DNA of 64,000 bases from Geminicoccaceae bacterium (GTDB taxonomy: Bacteria > Pseudomonadota > Alphaproteobacteria > Geminicoccales > Geminicoccaceae), in NCBI GenBank assembly GCA_028285265.1, contig JANQPX010000060.1, forward strand, positions 35,426 to 99,425. Direction: 5' to 3'. Positions 26,332 to 36,600 of this stretch are shown in pieces (the first letter of the stretch is position 1; each line of letters opens with the position of its first letter). Made by a program: the position numbers and the translations under genes. The notes beneath the pieces were generated by a model. That model was not told the origin of the DNA. It saw nothing but the letters and a program-made list of their open reading frames with translations, and searched no databases.

Positions 26332-27459
26332 ATGACGTCGGAAAACGCTACCAGGCGGTTCGACAAGCACATTGGTCTTTGCGCACTGTTCTTGTCCTGT
26401 TTGATTGGCATGCCAGACATCCCGCACGCCCAATCGACGGCACCGAACGGCGTTAACGGTCCGGACCAGAATGATGAGGCCGCCCCTCTCGATCGCGGCA
26501 AGATGCGGCTGAGGCTTCTGATCAATCTCGTCGAGAACGAGTTTAAAGAAGCGAAGCTCAAACAAGGCCGCTTAGCGACCGAGGCGTCGGCGTTAGACCA
26601 GCAGCAGCGCTCACTTCTGAGCGGTCCAAAGACCGGCACCGAAGCTGAACGACGGCAGATCGAGGTGATTAGGCAGCGGCTGGAGCAAATCGACCGAGAA
26701 GTTGCCGACGTCAACGCGCGGTTGCCGGAAATCAGTGCCGAACTTGCCGAGCTGCAAGCGCGGCTCGATGAGGCGAATGGCATTGTGCGTGAACCCGAAA
26801 CTGACGTCGCCACCGAAGAAGTCGTGGTCGACAGCGCCAGCCGCTGGCTTGACAGCAAGCGGCAAGTTCAAGAGGCCCTTGTCTATCTCGGAGGCTATAA
26901 TGGGCTGATTGATGGCGATTTCGGCCCGCGAACCCAGGCTGCCGTCAAGGTGTATCAGGCAAGCCAGCAGGTAAGCCAATCCGGAACACTGACGGCTGAT
27001 CAAGAAGCCGGATTGCTTGAGGAAGCTGATCGGCTCCGCGGGCGCTATGGCGTGACGACTCTTGAGGACGAGCGGCTCGGCTATCGAATCACTTATCCAA
27101 GTGGCCTCTTGAAGGAAGCCCCATCCGATGATGCCAATCGCCGACGGTTTGTCACAGATGATGGCGAAGGCGACCTCTTGATCACGTCGTCTGGTGATGC
27201 TGATTCGGTCGTACTTAGCGCGCTCTATGATGAACTTTTGCAGGACTACAACGTTGAATATCGTCGTATCCGCGATGATTGGTTCGTCGTTGCAGGGCCT
27301 ATCGAAGGAGACCGCATCGTTTATGACACGGCCCGACTCAACGGCAATCGCCTCATCAGGGCCAGGATTAGCTACCCCGCACCATGGCGCGATCTATGGT
27401 CTCCCTTTGCCGTGATCATGTTTAACAGCTTTGAGGGTTTGTTGCCGGGGCAGAGCTAA
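26332..27459 (+). CDS. secreted coiled-coil protein with peptidoglycan-binding domain
   Basis: From ATG 26332, with GGGGAG five bases upstream, the product is 375 aa. A signal sequence (HIGLCALFLSCLIGMPDIPHAQ) is followed by a coiled coil at about 60-145, rich in Glu, Gln, Arg and Leu. A PG_binding_1 domain comes next (VQEALVYLGGYNGLIDGDFGPRTQAAVKVYQ split across 185-215) that would hold the protein to the cell wall. A C-terminal domain of about 120 residues starts RYGVTTLEDERLGYRITYP, is beta-rich and not recognised. Probably periplasmic; role unknown. Confidence 0.85.
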   Translation: MTSENATRRFDKHIGLCALFLSCLIGMPDIPHAQSTAPNGVNGPDQNDEAAPLDRGKMRLRLLINLVENEFKEAKLKQGRLATEASALDQQQRSLLSGPKTGTEAERRQIEVIRQRLEQIDREVADVNARLPEISAELAELQARLDEANGIVREPETDVATEEVVVDSASRWLDSKRQVQEALVYLGGYNGLIDGDFGPRTQAAVKVYQASQQVSQSGTLTADQEAGLLEEADRLRGRYGVTTLEDERLGYRITYPSGLLKEAPSDDANRRRFVTDDGEGDLLITSSGDADSVVLSALYDELLQDYNVEYRRIRDDWFVVAGPIEGDRIVYDTARLNGNRLIRARISYPAPWRDLWSPFAVIMFNSFEGLLPGQS

Positions 27460-27498
27460 TCGTTAAGATTGGTGCTCGCAGTCAGATCGGTTGGCGGT

Positions 27499-27726
27499 TC
27501 AAGTCTCGGGCAGCTCTTCCTCTTTCAATCTCCGAGCTTCACCACGTGGGGGAACCAGTTCGACGCTCGACGGAACGGCAATGATTTCCGCAAGCAAGCT
27601 GCCGACCAGCTCCGTATGCACTTTGCCACCACCGCACTCGGCAACGAAAGCTATCGCGTCTTCGAGGCTGTCGAAAAGCTCCGCGTCGACTGAGCAGCGG
27701 ATAGGATCATCGTCTGACGTGTTCAT
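27499..27726 (-). CDS. small acidic hypothetical protein
   Basis: A 75 aa frame from ATG 27726, acidic in the N-terminal half (NTSDDDPIRCSVDAELFDSL) and basic-acidic at the end (ARRLKEEELPET). It looks more protein-like than the overlapping plus-strand frame, and its start is placed just across from the acyl-CoA dehydrogenase promoter. Not recognised; could be a spurious frame. Confidence 0.5.
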   Translation of the reverse strand: MNTSDDDPIRCSVDAELFDSLEDAIAFVAECGGGKVHTELVGSLLAEIIAVPSSVELVPPRGEARRLKEEELPET

Positions 27727-27801
27727 GACGTTGATCATGTGGCAAACAGCTTAAATTAACGTTAAGGGCCTTTCACAAGAAGCCACACTGATGGAGGCAG
27801 C

Positions 27802-29067
27802 ATGGATTTTGGCTACTCATCCCGAGTGGAAGATTTGCGCACGCGCCTAGAGGCGTTCATGGAGCAGCATGTCATCCCAGCCATACCCGCGTGGGAGCGC
27901 GAGGTGGCTGCGGGTGTTTACCCGCCCTCTATGATCGAACCGCTCAAGCAGGAAGCGAAGGCGCTTGGTCTTTGGAACCTGTTTTTGCCGGACCTGGAGG
28001 AACATGAGCCCGGAACAAAACTCTCTAATCTCGACTATGCGCCGCTCGCTGAGATCATGGGGCGGGTCTTCTGGGCATCAGAACTCTTCAATTGCAACGC
28101 TCCGGATACTGGCAATATGGAGCTGTTGCACATGTTCGCGACAGCTGAACAGCGCGAACGCTGGTTGACCCCCCTTCTCGATGGCACCATCCGCTCCTGC
28201 TTCGCGATGACAGAGCCCGAGGTTGCCTCGTCCGACGCGACCAATATCAACACACGTATTGAGCGCGATGGCGCTCACTACGTGATCACGGGACGAAAGT
28301 GGTTTATCACAGGGGCTGCCGATCCACGCTGTAAGCTTTGTATTTGTCTTGGTGTAACAGATGAGGATGGTGAGCCTCACGCTCGCCATTCCATGGTCCT
28401 GGTGCCTATGGACTCCCCCGGACTGCACGTCACACGCAATCTGCCCATCATGCATCACACCGCGCCTGAGGGGCATTGTGAGGTTGTCTTTGAAAATGTG
28501 CGCGTGCCTACGGATCACCTACTCGGCGAAAAGGGTAAAGGCTTTGCGCTCGCCCAAGCCCGCCTGGGTCCGGGGCGTATCCACCATTGCATGCGCTCAA
28601 TAGGCCAGTGCGAGCTGGCACTGGAGCTTATGTGCAAGCGCGCACGTGAGCGCGAAGCGTTCGGTAAGAAGCTGCATGAGCATGGTACAGTTGCCGAGTG
28701 GATCGCCCTTTCCAGAATGGAAATCGACCAGGCGCGCCTGTTGGTGCTGCGCGCTGCTTGGCTGATTGACAAGGAAGGAAATCGCGCTGCGCGCAATGAC
28801 GTTTCCATGATCAAAGTGGTGGTGCCGCGCCTGCAAACCCGCGTGATCGACAGAGCAATGCAGGTCTATGGTGCTATGGGCCTGACGCCAGACACGCCGC
28901 TTTCGTTCCTTTGGAGCTGGGGACGGGCATTGCAGTTCATCGACGGCCCCGATGAGGTGCATCTTCGCGGAGTCGCTCGCCGCGAGATCAAGCTTCAGGC
29001 GACGCATCGCAATGATCCGAGCCGTTATTGCACGACGCCCGAACGTCTCATGGAAGGACCTCAGTGA
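27802..29067 (+). CDS. acyl-CoA dehydrogenase, ACAD10/11 type
   Basis: A flavoprotein dehydrogenase of 421 aa. Motifs include FAMTEPEVASSDATN near 136, GRKWFITGAADPRC near 160, and GRIHHCMRSIGQCELALELM in the C-terminal half. The terminal signature FIDGPDEVHLRGVAR matches the ACAD10/ACAD11 branch rather than the classical short/medium-chain type. In that branch a linked kinase phosphorylates 4-hydroxyacyl-CoA before the dehydrogenase domain acts; a matching kinase-like gene is at 62046. The stop overlaps the downstream SDR start (TGATG), so the two are translationally coupled. Confidence 0.93.
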   Translation: MDFGYSSRVEDLRTRLEAFMEQHVIPAIPAWEREVAAGVYPPSMIEPLKQEAKALGLWNLFLPDLEEHEPGTKLSNLDYAPLAEIMGRVFWASELFNCNAPDTGNMELLHMFATAEQRERWLTPLLDGTIRSCFAMTEPEVASSDATNINTRIERDGAHYVITGRKWFITGAADPRCKLCICLGVTDEDGEPHARHSMVLVPMDSPGLHVTRNLPIMHHTAPEGHCEVVFENVRVPTDHLLGEKGKGFALAQARLGPGRIHHCMRSIGQCELALELMCKRAREREAFGKKLHEHGTVAEWIALSRMEIDQARLLVLRAAWLIDKEGNRAARNDVSMIKVVVPRLQTRVIDRAMQVYGAMGLTPDTPLSFLWSWGRALQFIDGPDEVHLRGVARREIKLQATHRNDPSRYCTTPERLMEGPQ

Positions 29068-29828
29068 TGATCGACCCCTTCGACCTCACGGGTAAGACGG
29101 CCTTGGTCACGGGCGCATCACAAGGGCTCGGCGCGCGTTTCGCAACGGTCTTGGCGGAACGCGGCGCCAAAGTTGTGCTCGCTGCGCGTCAAGTTGAGAA
29201 ACTCGAAACGCTCAAGGCCGAGATTGAACGTTCGGGTGGCGTGGCACATGCGGTCAAGCTGGATGTGAGTCAGATTGATTCCATCAGCGATTGCTTCGAA
29301 GACACCGAGCAAACGCTGGGACCGGTGGATATTCTCATCAACAATGCGGGTGTCGCCATCTCGAAATCGGTCCTTGAGCAGTCCGAAAATGATTGGGACA
29401 GGGTTATCGAAACCAACCTGAAGGGTGCCTTTTTTGTTGCCCAAACAGCAGCTAAACGCATGGCAGCGCGCGGCCAAGGTGGCTCGATCGTCAATATTGC
29501 TTCGGTCTTGGCCCTAGAGGTTATCGGTCATCTGGCTCCCTATGCCGCCTCCAAAAGTGGCATCTGGCAGATTACCAAGACGATGGCGCTGGAATTGGCG
29601 CGCCACCAAATACGCGTCAACGCGCTCGCGCCAGGCTATATCGTGACCGATATCAATCGCGAATTCCTGGAAGGTCCAACGGGTCAACAGATGGTCAAAA
29701 AGATTCCGCAGCGACGTTATGGCGATCCTGCTGATCTGGACGGCGCCCTTCTCCTGCTCGCATCTGACGCCGGTCGATACATGACCGGTAGCATCCTCGT
29801 TGTCGACGGCGGCTTCATGCTTCAGTGA
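29067..29828 (+). CDS. short-chain dehydrogenase/reductase
   Basis: Classical SDR of 253 aa. The cofactor motif is TGASQGLGARFA (residues 16-27), NNAG is near 90, Ser-Tyr-Lys appear as the IVNIASV and YAASKSG segments, and the C-terminal substrate loop follows PGYIVTDINREFLEG. Starts at ATG 29067, overlapping the preceding stop, with GGAAGG upstream. It likely oxidises or reduces a hydroxyacyl intermediate in the same pathway as the dehydrogenase before it. Confidence 0.92.
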   Translation: MIDPFDLTGKTALVTGASQGLGARFATVLAERGAKVVLAARQVEKLETLKAEIERSGGVAHAVKLDVSQIDSISDCFEDTEQTLGPVDILINNAGVAISKSVLEQSENDWDRVIETNLKGAFFVAQTAAKRMAARGQGGSIVNIASVLALEVIGHLAPYAASKSGIWQITKTMALELARHQIRVNALAPGYIVTDINREFLEGPTGQQMVKKIPQRRYGDPADLDGALLLLASDAGRYMTGSILVVDGGFMLQ

Positions 29829-30128
29829 TTTGCGCGATTGGCTCTTTCGAATGGCATGGCGCTTGAGGCTCTTGTTGAGAACGGCCATGCACAGGAGGAC
29901 GGCGATCATAATGGAGAAGGTACCGGCTTCGATCGACTAGCCAAAGATCTTGAGATGGGCGAGAGGACGACCTTCTGAGATCAAAAGAGTGCCGATGATA
30001 GAATGAAACCGTTCGTGCCGACACGATAAGGCCCCGCGTTGGTCGCGAAGTCTCCCGGCACTGGGAGAACGGATAGAACGCCTATGAGAGGGGATGCAAC
30101 CCTCGAAAGGACAGGCTAAGGTTCATCT
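29829..30128. other. intergenic, no gene seen
   Basis: The 300 bases after the SDR hold overlapping open frames without recognisable content. No hairpin with U-run was found after the SDR stop. The upstream signals of the small membrane protein are probably at the right end. Confidence 0.35.
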
Positions 30129-30326
30129 ATGGCTTTTGGACCTGATCCCCATCCCTGGCTTCAGCCGATCGGGCGTCGCGTTGGCGTCACGGTTTTTTGC
30201 GCGCTCTGGCTTGCCTTCGAGGTCTGGTCCCAAGCTGGCAGCATGTGGTTTTGGCTGGCTGCAGCAGCCCTCGCTTGGGCGATCTGGGACTTTTTCTTGT
30301 CAGGGAATTATCGGGAAGCAGACTAA
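30129..30326 (+). CDS. small membrane protein of unknown function
   Basis: A 65 aa product with two hydrophobic stretches: VGVTVFCALWLAFEVW (about 18-34) and MWFWLAAAALAWAIWDFFL (38-56), ending in a short charged tail NYREAD. The size and tryptophan-rich second helix look like small alphaproteobacterial inner-membrane proteins. No function can be given. A GGCTAAGGTTC stretch precedes the start; the ribosome site is weak. Confidence 0.6.
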   Translation: MAFGPDPHPWLQPIGRRVGVTVFCALWLAFEVWSQAGSMWFWLAAAALAWAIWDFFLSGNYREAD

Positions 30327-30394
30327 GAAGAGCCGCCGCGCTGACTCTTGAACAGCGCAGCGGCATGACAGACCCTATGGATCAGTGGCGAGCT

Positions 30395-31105
30395 CTAGAA
30401 TCGGTAAGCAATGCCGCCGGTTATCCCATGGCTTGCATACTCAAAAGTGCTTTCGACGCCAACACCGTCTTCGACCGTGACCTCGCCAGTTGCAAAATAC
30501 GTGTACGCGGCTGTGATGGACTCATTGCTCGTCAAGTCATAGCGGGCACCCACCCTGCCTTGATAAGCAAACGCTGTGTCGGTCTCGCCATCAAAGACGA
30601 CAGCGTCGATGCCATTTACATCAACAATGGTGTCAGCCTTGACCCGGGCATAACCGAGGCCAGCTCCAGCTGTGACAGCAAGGTTGCGGAGGACATAGAC
30701 GTCCAGGTGCGCATTGACCATGCCAGCGTAGGCGTTGGTCACCGAATCATCGATTCCGTCCGCCGACGTTCCATCGGCGAATTCGAACTCATCGAGCTTA
30801 TTGCCCCGAATACTGAACTCTCCTTCAAGTCGAATATTGATGGGTCCCTGGGGGAGGTTAAACCCTGCCGCTACGGCACCAAATGCACCGACTTTGCTTC
30901 GAATAACAGCATCATCAGCCACACCATCGATGTCCACGTCGATATCGCCCAGCAAATTGAGGCCCAAAAGACCTTCGACATAGAGCCCTGCACTGGTTGG
31001 GTTATTCCCTGTCGGCCCAGGGGCGGGCGCTGTCGATTGAGCAGAAGCAAGCTCCGGGAGAGCAAGAGCCACCGCCGCCTCTCCAAAAATTGAAAAGCGT
31101 TTCAT
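30395..31105 (-). CDS. outer-membrane beta-barrel protein
   Basis: A 236 aa protein with a signal peptide ending LASAQ. The mature part alternates short beta strands with acidic loops (GLYVEGLLGLNLLGDIDVDIDG), ending in ASHGITGGIAYRF, whose terminal Phe is the standard barrel-assembly signal. The likely barrel has eight strands, like Omp25/OmpA-type porins. An unusually AT-rich leader separates it from the phosphodiesterase upstream. Confidence 0.87.
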   Translation of the reverse strand: MKRFSIFGEAAVALALPELASAQSTAPAPGPTGNNPTSAGLYVEGLLGLNLLGDIDVDIDGVADDAVIRSKVGAFGAVAAGFNLPQGPINIRLEGEFSIRGNKLDEFEFADGTSADGIDDSVTNAYAGMVNAHLDVYVLRNLAVTAGAGLGYARVKADTIVDVNGIDAVVFDGETDTAFAYQGRVGARYDLTSNESITAAYTYFATGEVTVEDGVGVESTFEYASHGITGGIAYRF

Positions 31106-31280
31106 CTTTGTTCCAGTATGTTAATCGTAAGAATTTATCCGAGCAGTCAATGAAATCGTACACAATTCTACTATCTGAAATTCTGGATTTTCTATGTTAC
31201 TTCAGAACATCAACTTATAAAGTTCTTACAATTCTTCATTCTAAAAGATAAAAACCAATTTAGCTTAGAAACAATGTGGA
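31106..31280 (-). promoter_or_regulatory. AT-rich promoter region of the barrel protein
   Basis: About 70% A+T, far above the surrounding coding DNA. It must contain the promoter and 5' leader of the outer-membrane protein gene. Candidate -10 elements such as TATAAG on the minus strand occur, but I cannot single one out. Confidence 0.5.
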
Positions 31281-32108
31281 TCATTCACGATGATCAGCGG
31301 GCTCACCTGACGGTGGATCCCCGAAGGCCCCTTCCGGGATAAAGTCGCCGATCGGAACCTCGTGGGTGACGAGACCGTCGCTTTCTTGCCAGTGATGAAG
31401 AAGAAAACCTGGTGGCTCCGTTGTCCAAGGCCCCATCCCCTCGTCGAACACCAGTTTCACCTGATGCGCCGTACCGGGAGCAATTTGGCCGATGGTGCCG
31501 GCAAAGCGTGTCTGCACCGCGCGGTGGACGTGACCGCATAGGACGCGCTCGACATTCGGATGTGCGTGGATGATCGACGCGAGCGCCTGCGCGTCCTTTA
31601 GCATTGACCAATCCATGTGGCCAATCCCCGTCTTGAATGGCGGGTGATGGAGCATCACGAGCGTCGGTTTGTTGCGCTGACGGTCCAACGTCTCTGAGAG
31701 CCAGTCACGCTGCGCTTCACCAAGTTCGCCATAGGGTTTACCGTCGACTGAACTATCAAGCGCAATGATCCGAAGTGGCCCTTGATCAATCGCATAGCAA
31801 AGCTTCCCTGAAGGCGAGAGCTCCGCGATCTCGGGGAAAGCTGCGCGGATCAGTTCTCGATCGTCGTGATTGCCGGGAACCGGAAAACAGGGCTGTTCGA
31901 ACGCACTCAATAGGTCCGCCAAGGCATGATAGGTTTGACGGTCGCCATCGTTGGTTAAATCGCCGGTGATCAAAATGGCATCCGGCGAAGGGCGCGTGGC
32001 TCTCACCGCCTCGATACAGCGATGCGTATAGGCGTGCACATCAAGCTTGCCGAATGCGAGGACACCTTTCCGAAGGAAGTGGAGGTCCGATATCTGGGCT
32101 AGCAACAT
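31281..32108 (-). CDS. metallophosphoesterase, CpdA-type cyclic-nucleotide phosphodiesterase
   Basis: A calcineurin-like enzyme of 275 aa. Metal-binding motifs follow the family order: ISDLHF (residues 6-11), ITGDLTNDGD near 47, PGNHDDRE near 77, MLHHPPFK near 155 and CGHVHR near 192. CpdA homologues hydrolyse 3',5'-cAMP with Fe/Mn-type metal pairs; other class III phosphodiesterases use different substrates, so the substrate is not certain. Starts at ATG 32108 and is separated from the next minus gene by the AT-rich leader. Confidence 0.9.
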   Translation of the reverse strand: MLLAQISDLHFLRKGVLAFGKLDVHAYTHRCIEAVRATRPSPDAILITGDLTNDGDRQTYHALADLLSAFEQPCFPVPGNHDDRELIRAAFPEIAELSPSGKLCYAIDQGPLRIIALDSSVDGKPYGELGEAQRDWLSETLDRQRNKPTLVMLHHPPFKTGIGHMDWSMLKDAQALASIIHAHPNVERVLCGHVHRAVQTRFAGTIGQIAPGTAHQVKLVFDEGMGPWTTEPPGFLLHHWQESDGLVTHEVPIGDFIPEGAFGDPPSGEPADHRE

Positions 32109-32404
32109 CGTCAGCGTCCCCTTTTACCAAACCGCGTCTGCGATCGGCACCAATCCTGATCAGCCACCATCATCGTTGTCTTGCAACCAACTCACAATAA
32201 CGAACATGAAGTCGAGACTTTGTCTGTTCGCCAAGAGTTTTTTCAACAAAAAGTTTGGCACGGAAGGCATTCATCTCAAGTTTTCGTCGAATTCAAACAC
32301 TTCTCGCCTTGGCTGATCGGTTCGAAATCGCTAAGTAGCTTCAGGATGTTAGAAAATGGTTGGCCACTTAGGCCAACGTGGCGGAGTTGAGAGCCTTGTC
32401 GTCT

Positions 32405-33430
32405 ATGCCCTTCGAAGAACTGAAGACCACGCTACAGCAGAGTCCAAAGAGCTGGCTGGTAACAGGGGCTGCCGGCTTCATCGGTTCCAACCTCGTCGAA
32501 ACGTTGCTCAAGCTCGGCCAAATCGTGGTTGGCCTCGACAATTTTGCCACGGGTCATCAGCATAACTTGGCCGATGTTGAGGCCGAAGTTGGTCCTGCTT
32601 TTCGACAGCGTTTCCGTATGTTTGAAGGCGACATCCGGAGTCTCGATAGCTGCCGAAGGTCAGTCGCCGATGCCGACTATGTTCTGCACCAGGCAGCGCT
32701 TGGCTCGGTGCCTAGATCCCTAGAAGATCCCGTGACAACCGATTCGGTCAATACGGGTGGCTTTTTGAATATGCTCGTCGCCGCCAGGGATGAGGGTGTC
32801 TCGCGCTTTGTCTATGCTGCTTCTTCATCGACCTATGGCGATCATGAAGCCCTACCGAAGATGGAGGACCGGATAGGAAAGCCTCTGTCACCCTATGCCG
32901 TCACGAAGTACGTGAACGAACTCTATGCGGATGTTTTTGCGAAGTCCTATGGCATCTCAACCGTCGGCCTTCGCTATTTCAACGTCTTCGGTCGCCGCCA
33001 AGATCCAGACGGCGCCTACGCCGCCGTGATTCCGAAATGGATCTCGGCCATGCTTCGAGGTGACGACGTTTTCATCAATGGCGACGGCGAAACCAGCCGT
33101 GACTTTTGCTATATCGATAACGTCGTCCAAGCCAACATTCTTGCAGCAGTAAGAGGCGATGATGCAAAGAATGAAGTCTTCAATGTCGGTTGCGGCGATC
33201 GCACATCCTTGAATCAGCTCTATCGCATGATCCAGACATCACTTGGTGACCTTGGTGTCGATGCCGGCAAGAACCCGATCCATCGAGAATTTCGCCAAGG
33301 CGACGTGCGGCATTCCCAAGCGGATATTGGAAAAGCCAAGCATCTTCTGGGCTATGCCCCCAGCCACAATGTCGCGGATGGGCTTCAAACCGCGATGCCT
33401 TGGTACCGTCATTTTCTTGAAGCTGCCTGA
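32405..33430 (+). CDS. NAD-dependent UDP-sugar 4-epimerase, WbpP/TviC-like
   Basis: An extended SDR of 341 aa. The N-terminal motif is WLVTGAAGFIGSNLVETL, the catalytic motif is YAASSSTYGD with YAVTKYVNE, and LRYFNVFGRRQDPDGAYAAVIP is the sugar-binding stretch of the WbpP group, which acts on UDP-N-acetylglucosamine or its uronic acid for lipopolysaccharide or capsule. The ATG at 32405 matches the family start (MPFEELK); the open frame extends to a GTG at 32378. The 296 bases before it are unassigned. Confidence 0.93.
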   Translation: MPFEELKTTLQQSPKSWLVTGAAGFIGSNLVETLLKLGQIVVGLDNFATGHQHNLADVEAEVGPAFRQRFRMFEGDIRSLDSCRRSVADADYVLHQAALGSVPRSLEDPVTTDSVNTGGFLNMLVAARDEGVSRFVYAASSSTYGDHEALPKMEDRIGKPLSPYAVTKYVNELYADVFAKSYGISTVGLRYFNVFGRRQDPDGAYAAVIPKWISAMLRGDDVFINGDGETSRDFCYIDNVVQANILAAVRGDDAKNEVFNVGCGDRTSLNQLYRMIQTSLGDLGVDAGKNPIHREFRQGDVRHSQADIGKAKHLLGYAPSHNVADGLQTAMPWYRHFLEAA

Positions 33431-33685
33431 GTGACTCAGACGACCCGAAGCGCGATGTCCTCTTGCACCTGTCAGCCTTGGCTGACACCGCAGTGGATCG
33501 ACCATTCGGATTATTCCAACGCACTCTAATAACGCGGAAATTTCTTCTGGCGGCATTCAACTGTGCTCCGCATAAGAATTCTTGCGTTTTTGCGTGCTTC
33601 GGGTCTGAGATGAATTGTGCGTCGCATCAAAATAGCGAGCTAGATAAACGCGACGAGTGCAAACAGGATAGATCAAGAGGTCGGG

Positions 33686-36600
33686 ATGAAGACGTTTGAG
33701 AAGCTACTGGTCGCTAATCGCGGCGAGATTGCTATTCGCGTGTTGCGCGCCGCAAACGAACTCGGCAAACGCACCGTTGCGATCTATGCAGAGGAAGACA
33801 AACTGTCCTTGCACCGCTTCAAGGCCGATGAGGCCTATCGCGTCGGCGAAGGCCAAGGACCGGTCAAAGCCTATCTCGATATCCCAGATATCATAAGAAT
33901 CGCCAAAATCTCAGGCGCCGACGCCTTACATCCAGGCTATGGCCTACTCTCGGAGAATCCCGATCTCGCCGAGGCCTGCGCTGCGGCAGGCATCACATTT
34001 GTTGGCCCCAAACCTGAGACCATGCGCCTTCTCGGCGACAAGGTTAGCGCTCGGGCCGTTGCGGTCGAGGCTGGGGTGCCTGTGGTACCAGCGACGGACA
34101 TTCTGCCAAAAGACCCGAAGAAGGTACAAAAGCTTGCGGATGACGTTGGTTATCCGTTGATGTTGAAGGCAAGCTGGGGCGGCGGCGGGCGTGGCATGCG
34201 TCCAATTCACAAGAAGGAAGATCTGGTCGAAAGCGTTCGTGCTGGCTCGCGTGAGGCCGAAGCCGCCTTCGGTCGGGGTGATGTTTACTTAGAAAAGCTG
34301 ATCGAACGCGCACGTCATCTCGAGGTACAGATCCTTGGTGATCTACATGGTCACATCGTCCATCTGTTCGAGCGAGATTGCACCGTGCAGCGGCGCAACC
34401 AGAAAGTTGTCGAGCGCGCACCTGCCCCCCAGCTTGACGAAGGCAGACGAGGCGAGCTTTGCGAGCTCGCGCTCAAAATCATGCGACATGCTGGTTACGA
34501 ATGCGCCGGAACCGTCGAGTTCTTGGAGGATGTTGACACCGGCAGCTTTTATTTCATCGAGGTCAATCCTCGTGTGCAAGTCGAGCATACCGTGACCGAG
34601 GAGGTCACCGGCATCGACATCGTCAAGGCGCAGATCCGAATTGCAGAAGGAGGACGCATCGGCCAGCTCGAGGAGACGGGTGTTCCTCCTCAACATGCCA
34701 TCGCGCTGAACGGCCACGCCTTGCAATGCCGGATCACGACCGAGGACCCGCTCAACAACTTTATTCCAGATTATGGTCGCATCACCGCCTATCGTGGCGC
34801 GACTGGCTTTGGGATCAGACTGGATGGTGGCACTGCTTACTCGGGTGCCGTGATCACGCGTTACTACGATAGCCTGCTGGAAAAGGTGACGGCTTGGGCG
34901 CCGAACCCCGAAGAAGCGATCGCGCGAATGGACCGGGCACTTCGCGAGTTCCGCATTCGAGGTGTCGCGACCAATCTTGCCTTCGTTGAGAACCTCATCG
35001 CACATCCCACCTTCAAAGCATCAGAATACACGACCCGGTTCATTGATGAGCATGATGAGCTCTTTGATTTTGCACCAAGGCGCGACCGGGCAACGCGACT
35101 TTTGACCTATGTTGCAGATGTTACGGTCAACGGCCATTCGGAAGTGAAAGACCGTCAACGCCCACCTGCTCACGCACTTCCACCCGTGCCACCCAAGCCC
35201 AAGTCGGACAATCCGCCTGCAGGTACCAAGGACTTGCTGGATGAACTAGGCCCGGTTGGGTTTGCAAACTGGATGAAGAAAGAAAAGCGCCTTCTCATTA
35301 CCGACACGACCATGCGCGATGCCCACCAATCCCTTCTGGCAACCCGCATGCGCAGTTACGATATGATCGCCGTAGCCAAAAGCTACGCTGCCAATCTTCC
35401 CACAATATTCAGCATGGAATGCTGGGGCGGTGCCACCTTCGATGTTTCCATGCGCTTCTTGCATGAATGCCCCTGGGAACGGCTGCGTGAGCTGCGTGAG
35501 GCGATGCCCAACATTCTGCTGCAAATGCTCTTTCGTGGCTCCAATGGCGTTGGCTACACCAGCTATCCCGACAATGTCGTGAGCGCTTTCACCCGCCAAG
35601 CGGCAGACAGCGGTATCGATCTATTCCGCATCTTCGACGCGTTAAATTGGGTCGACAACATGAAAGTCTCGATCGAGACCGTGCTGGAGACCGGCAAACT
35701 CTGCGAAGCCTCGATCTGCTATACCGGAGATATCTTCGATCCCAGGCGCAAGAAATACGACCTCGACTATTATCTGAAGATGGCGCGAGATTTGAAAGCA
35801 ACGGGGGCCCATATCATCGGCATTAAGGATATGGCTGGTGTCTGCAAACCCGAAGCTGCTGCCACCTTGGTGAAGGCGATTAAGCGCGAGACCGGCCTTC
35901 CCCTGCATTTTCACACCCATGATGCGAGTGGCATCGCTGCCGCTTCGGTTCTCGCCGCAGCTGCCGCTGGAGCGGATGCCGTCGATCTTGCCATGGATAG
36001 CCTCTCCGGTCTTACCTCACAGCCCAATCTTGGCGCAGTGGTGGCGGCCCTTGCTAGGGACAAACGTGCGCCGGGCCTCGATGCCGCGGAGATTCGAGCC
36101 TTCTCCGACTACTGGGAGTCGGTGCGCTTTCAGTATGCTGCCTTTGAAAGCGACATGCGCGCCGGCTCATCTGAAATCTATCTCCATGAGATGCCAGGCG
36201 GTCAGTTCACGAATCTCAAGGAACAAGCGCGCGCCATGGGGCTGGAAGGACGCTGGCATGAAGTCGCCAAGACTTATGCCGACGTCAATATGATGTTTGG
36301 CGACGTCATCAAGGTAACGCCGTCATCGAAAATCGTCGGTGACATGGCACTCTCAATGGTCGCTGGCGGGCTGACACGGGAAGACGTCGAGGATCCCAAA
36401 AAAGACGTCTCCTTTCCCGAGTCGGTGGTCGGGTTCTTTAGGGGCGATATCGGTCAGCCTCCTGGAGGCTTTCCTACAGATCTCCAAAAAAAGATTTTGA
36501 AGGGAGAAAAGGCTCTCAAGAAACGCGCCGGTGAGACAATGAAGCCTGCAGATCTCAAGAAACTGAAGAAAAAGGCCGAGGGAGACGCCGGACGCGAAAT

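Noticed and set aside
30197..31093. 298-codon plus-strand frame
   Set aside because: Antisense to the outer-membrane protein, which has a signal peptide and terminal Phe.
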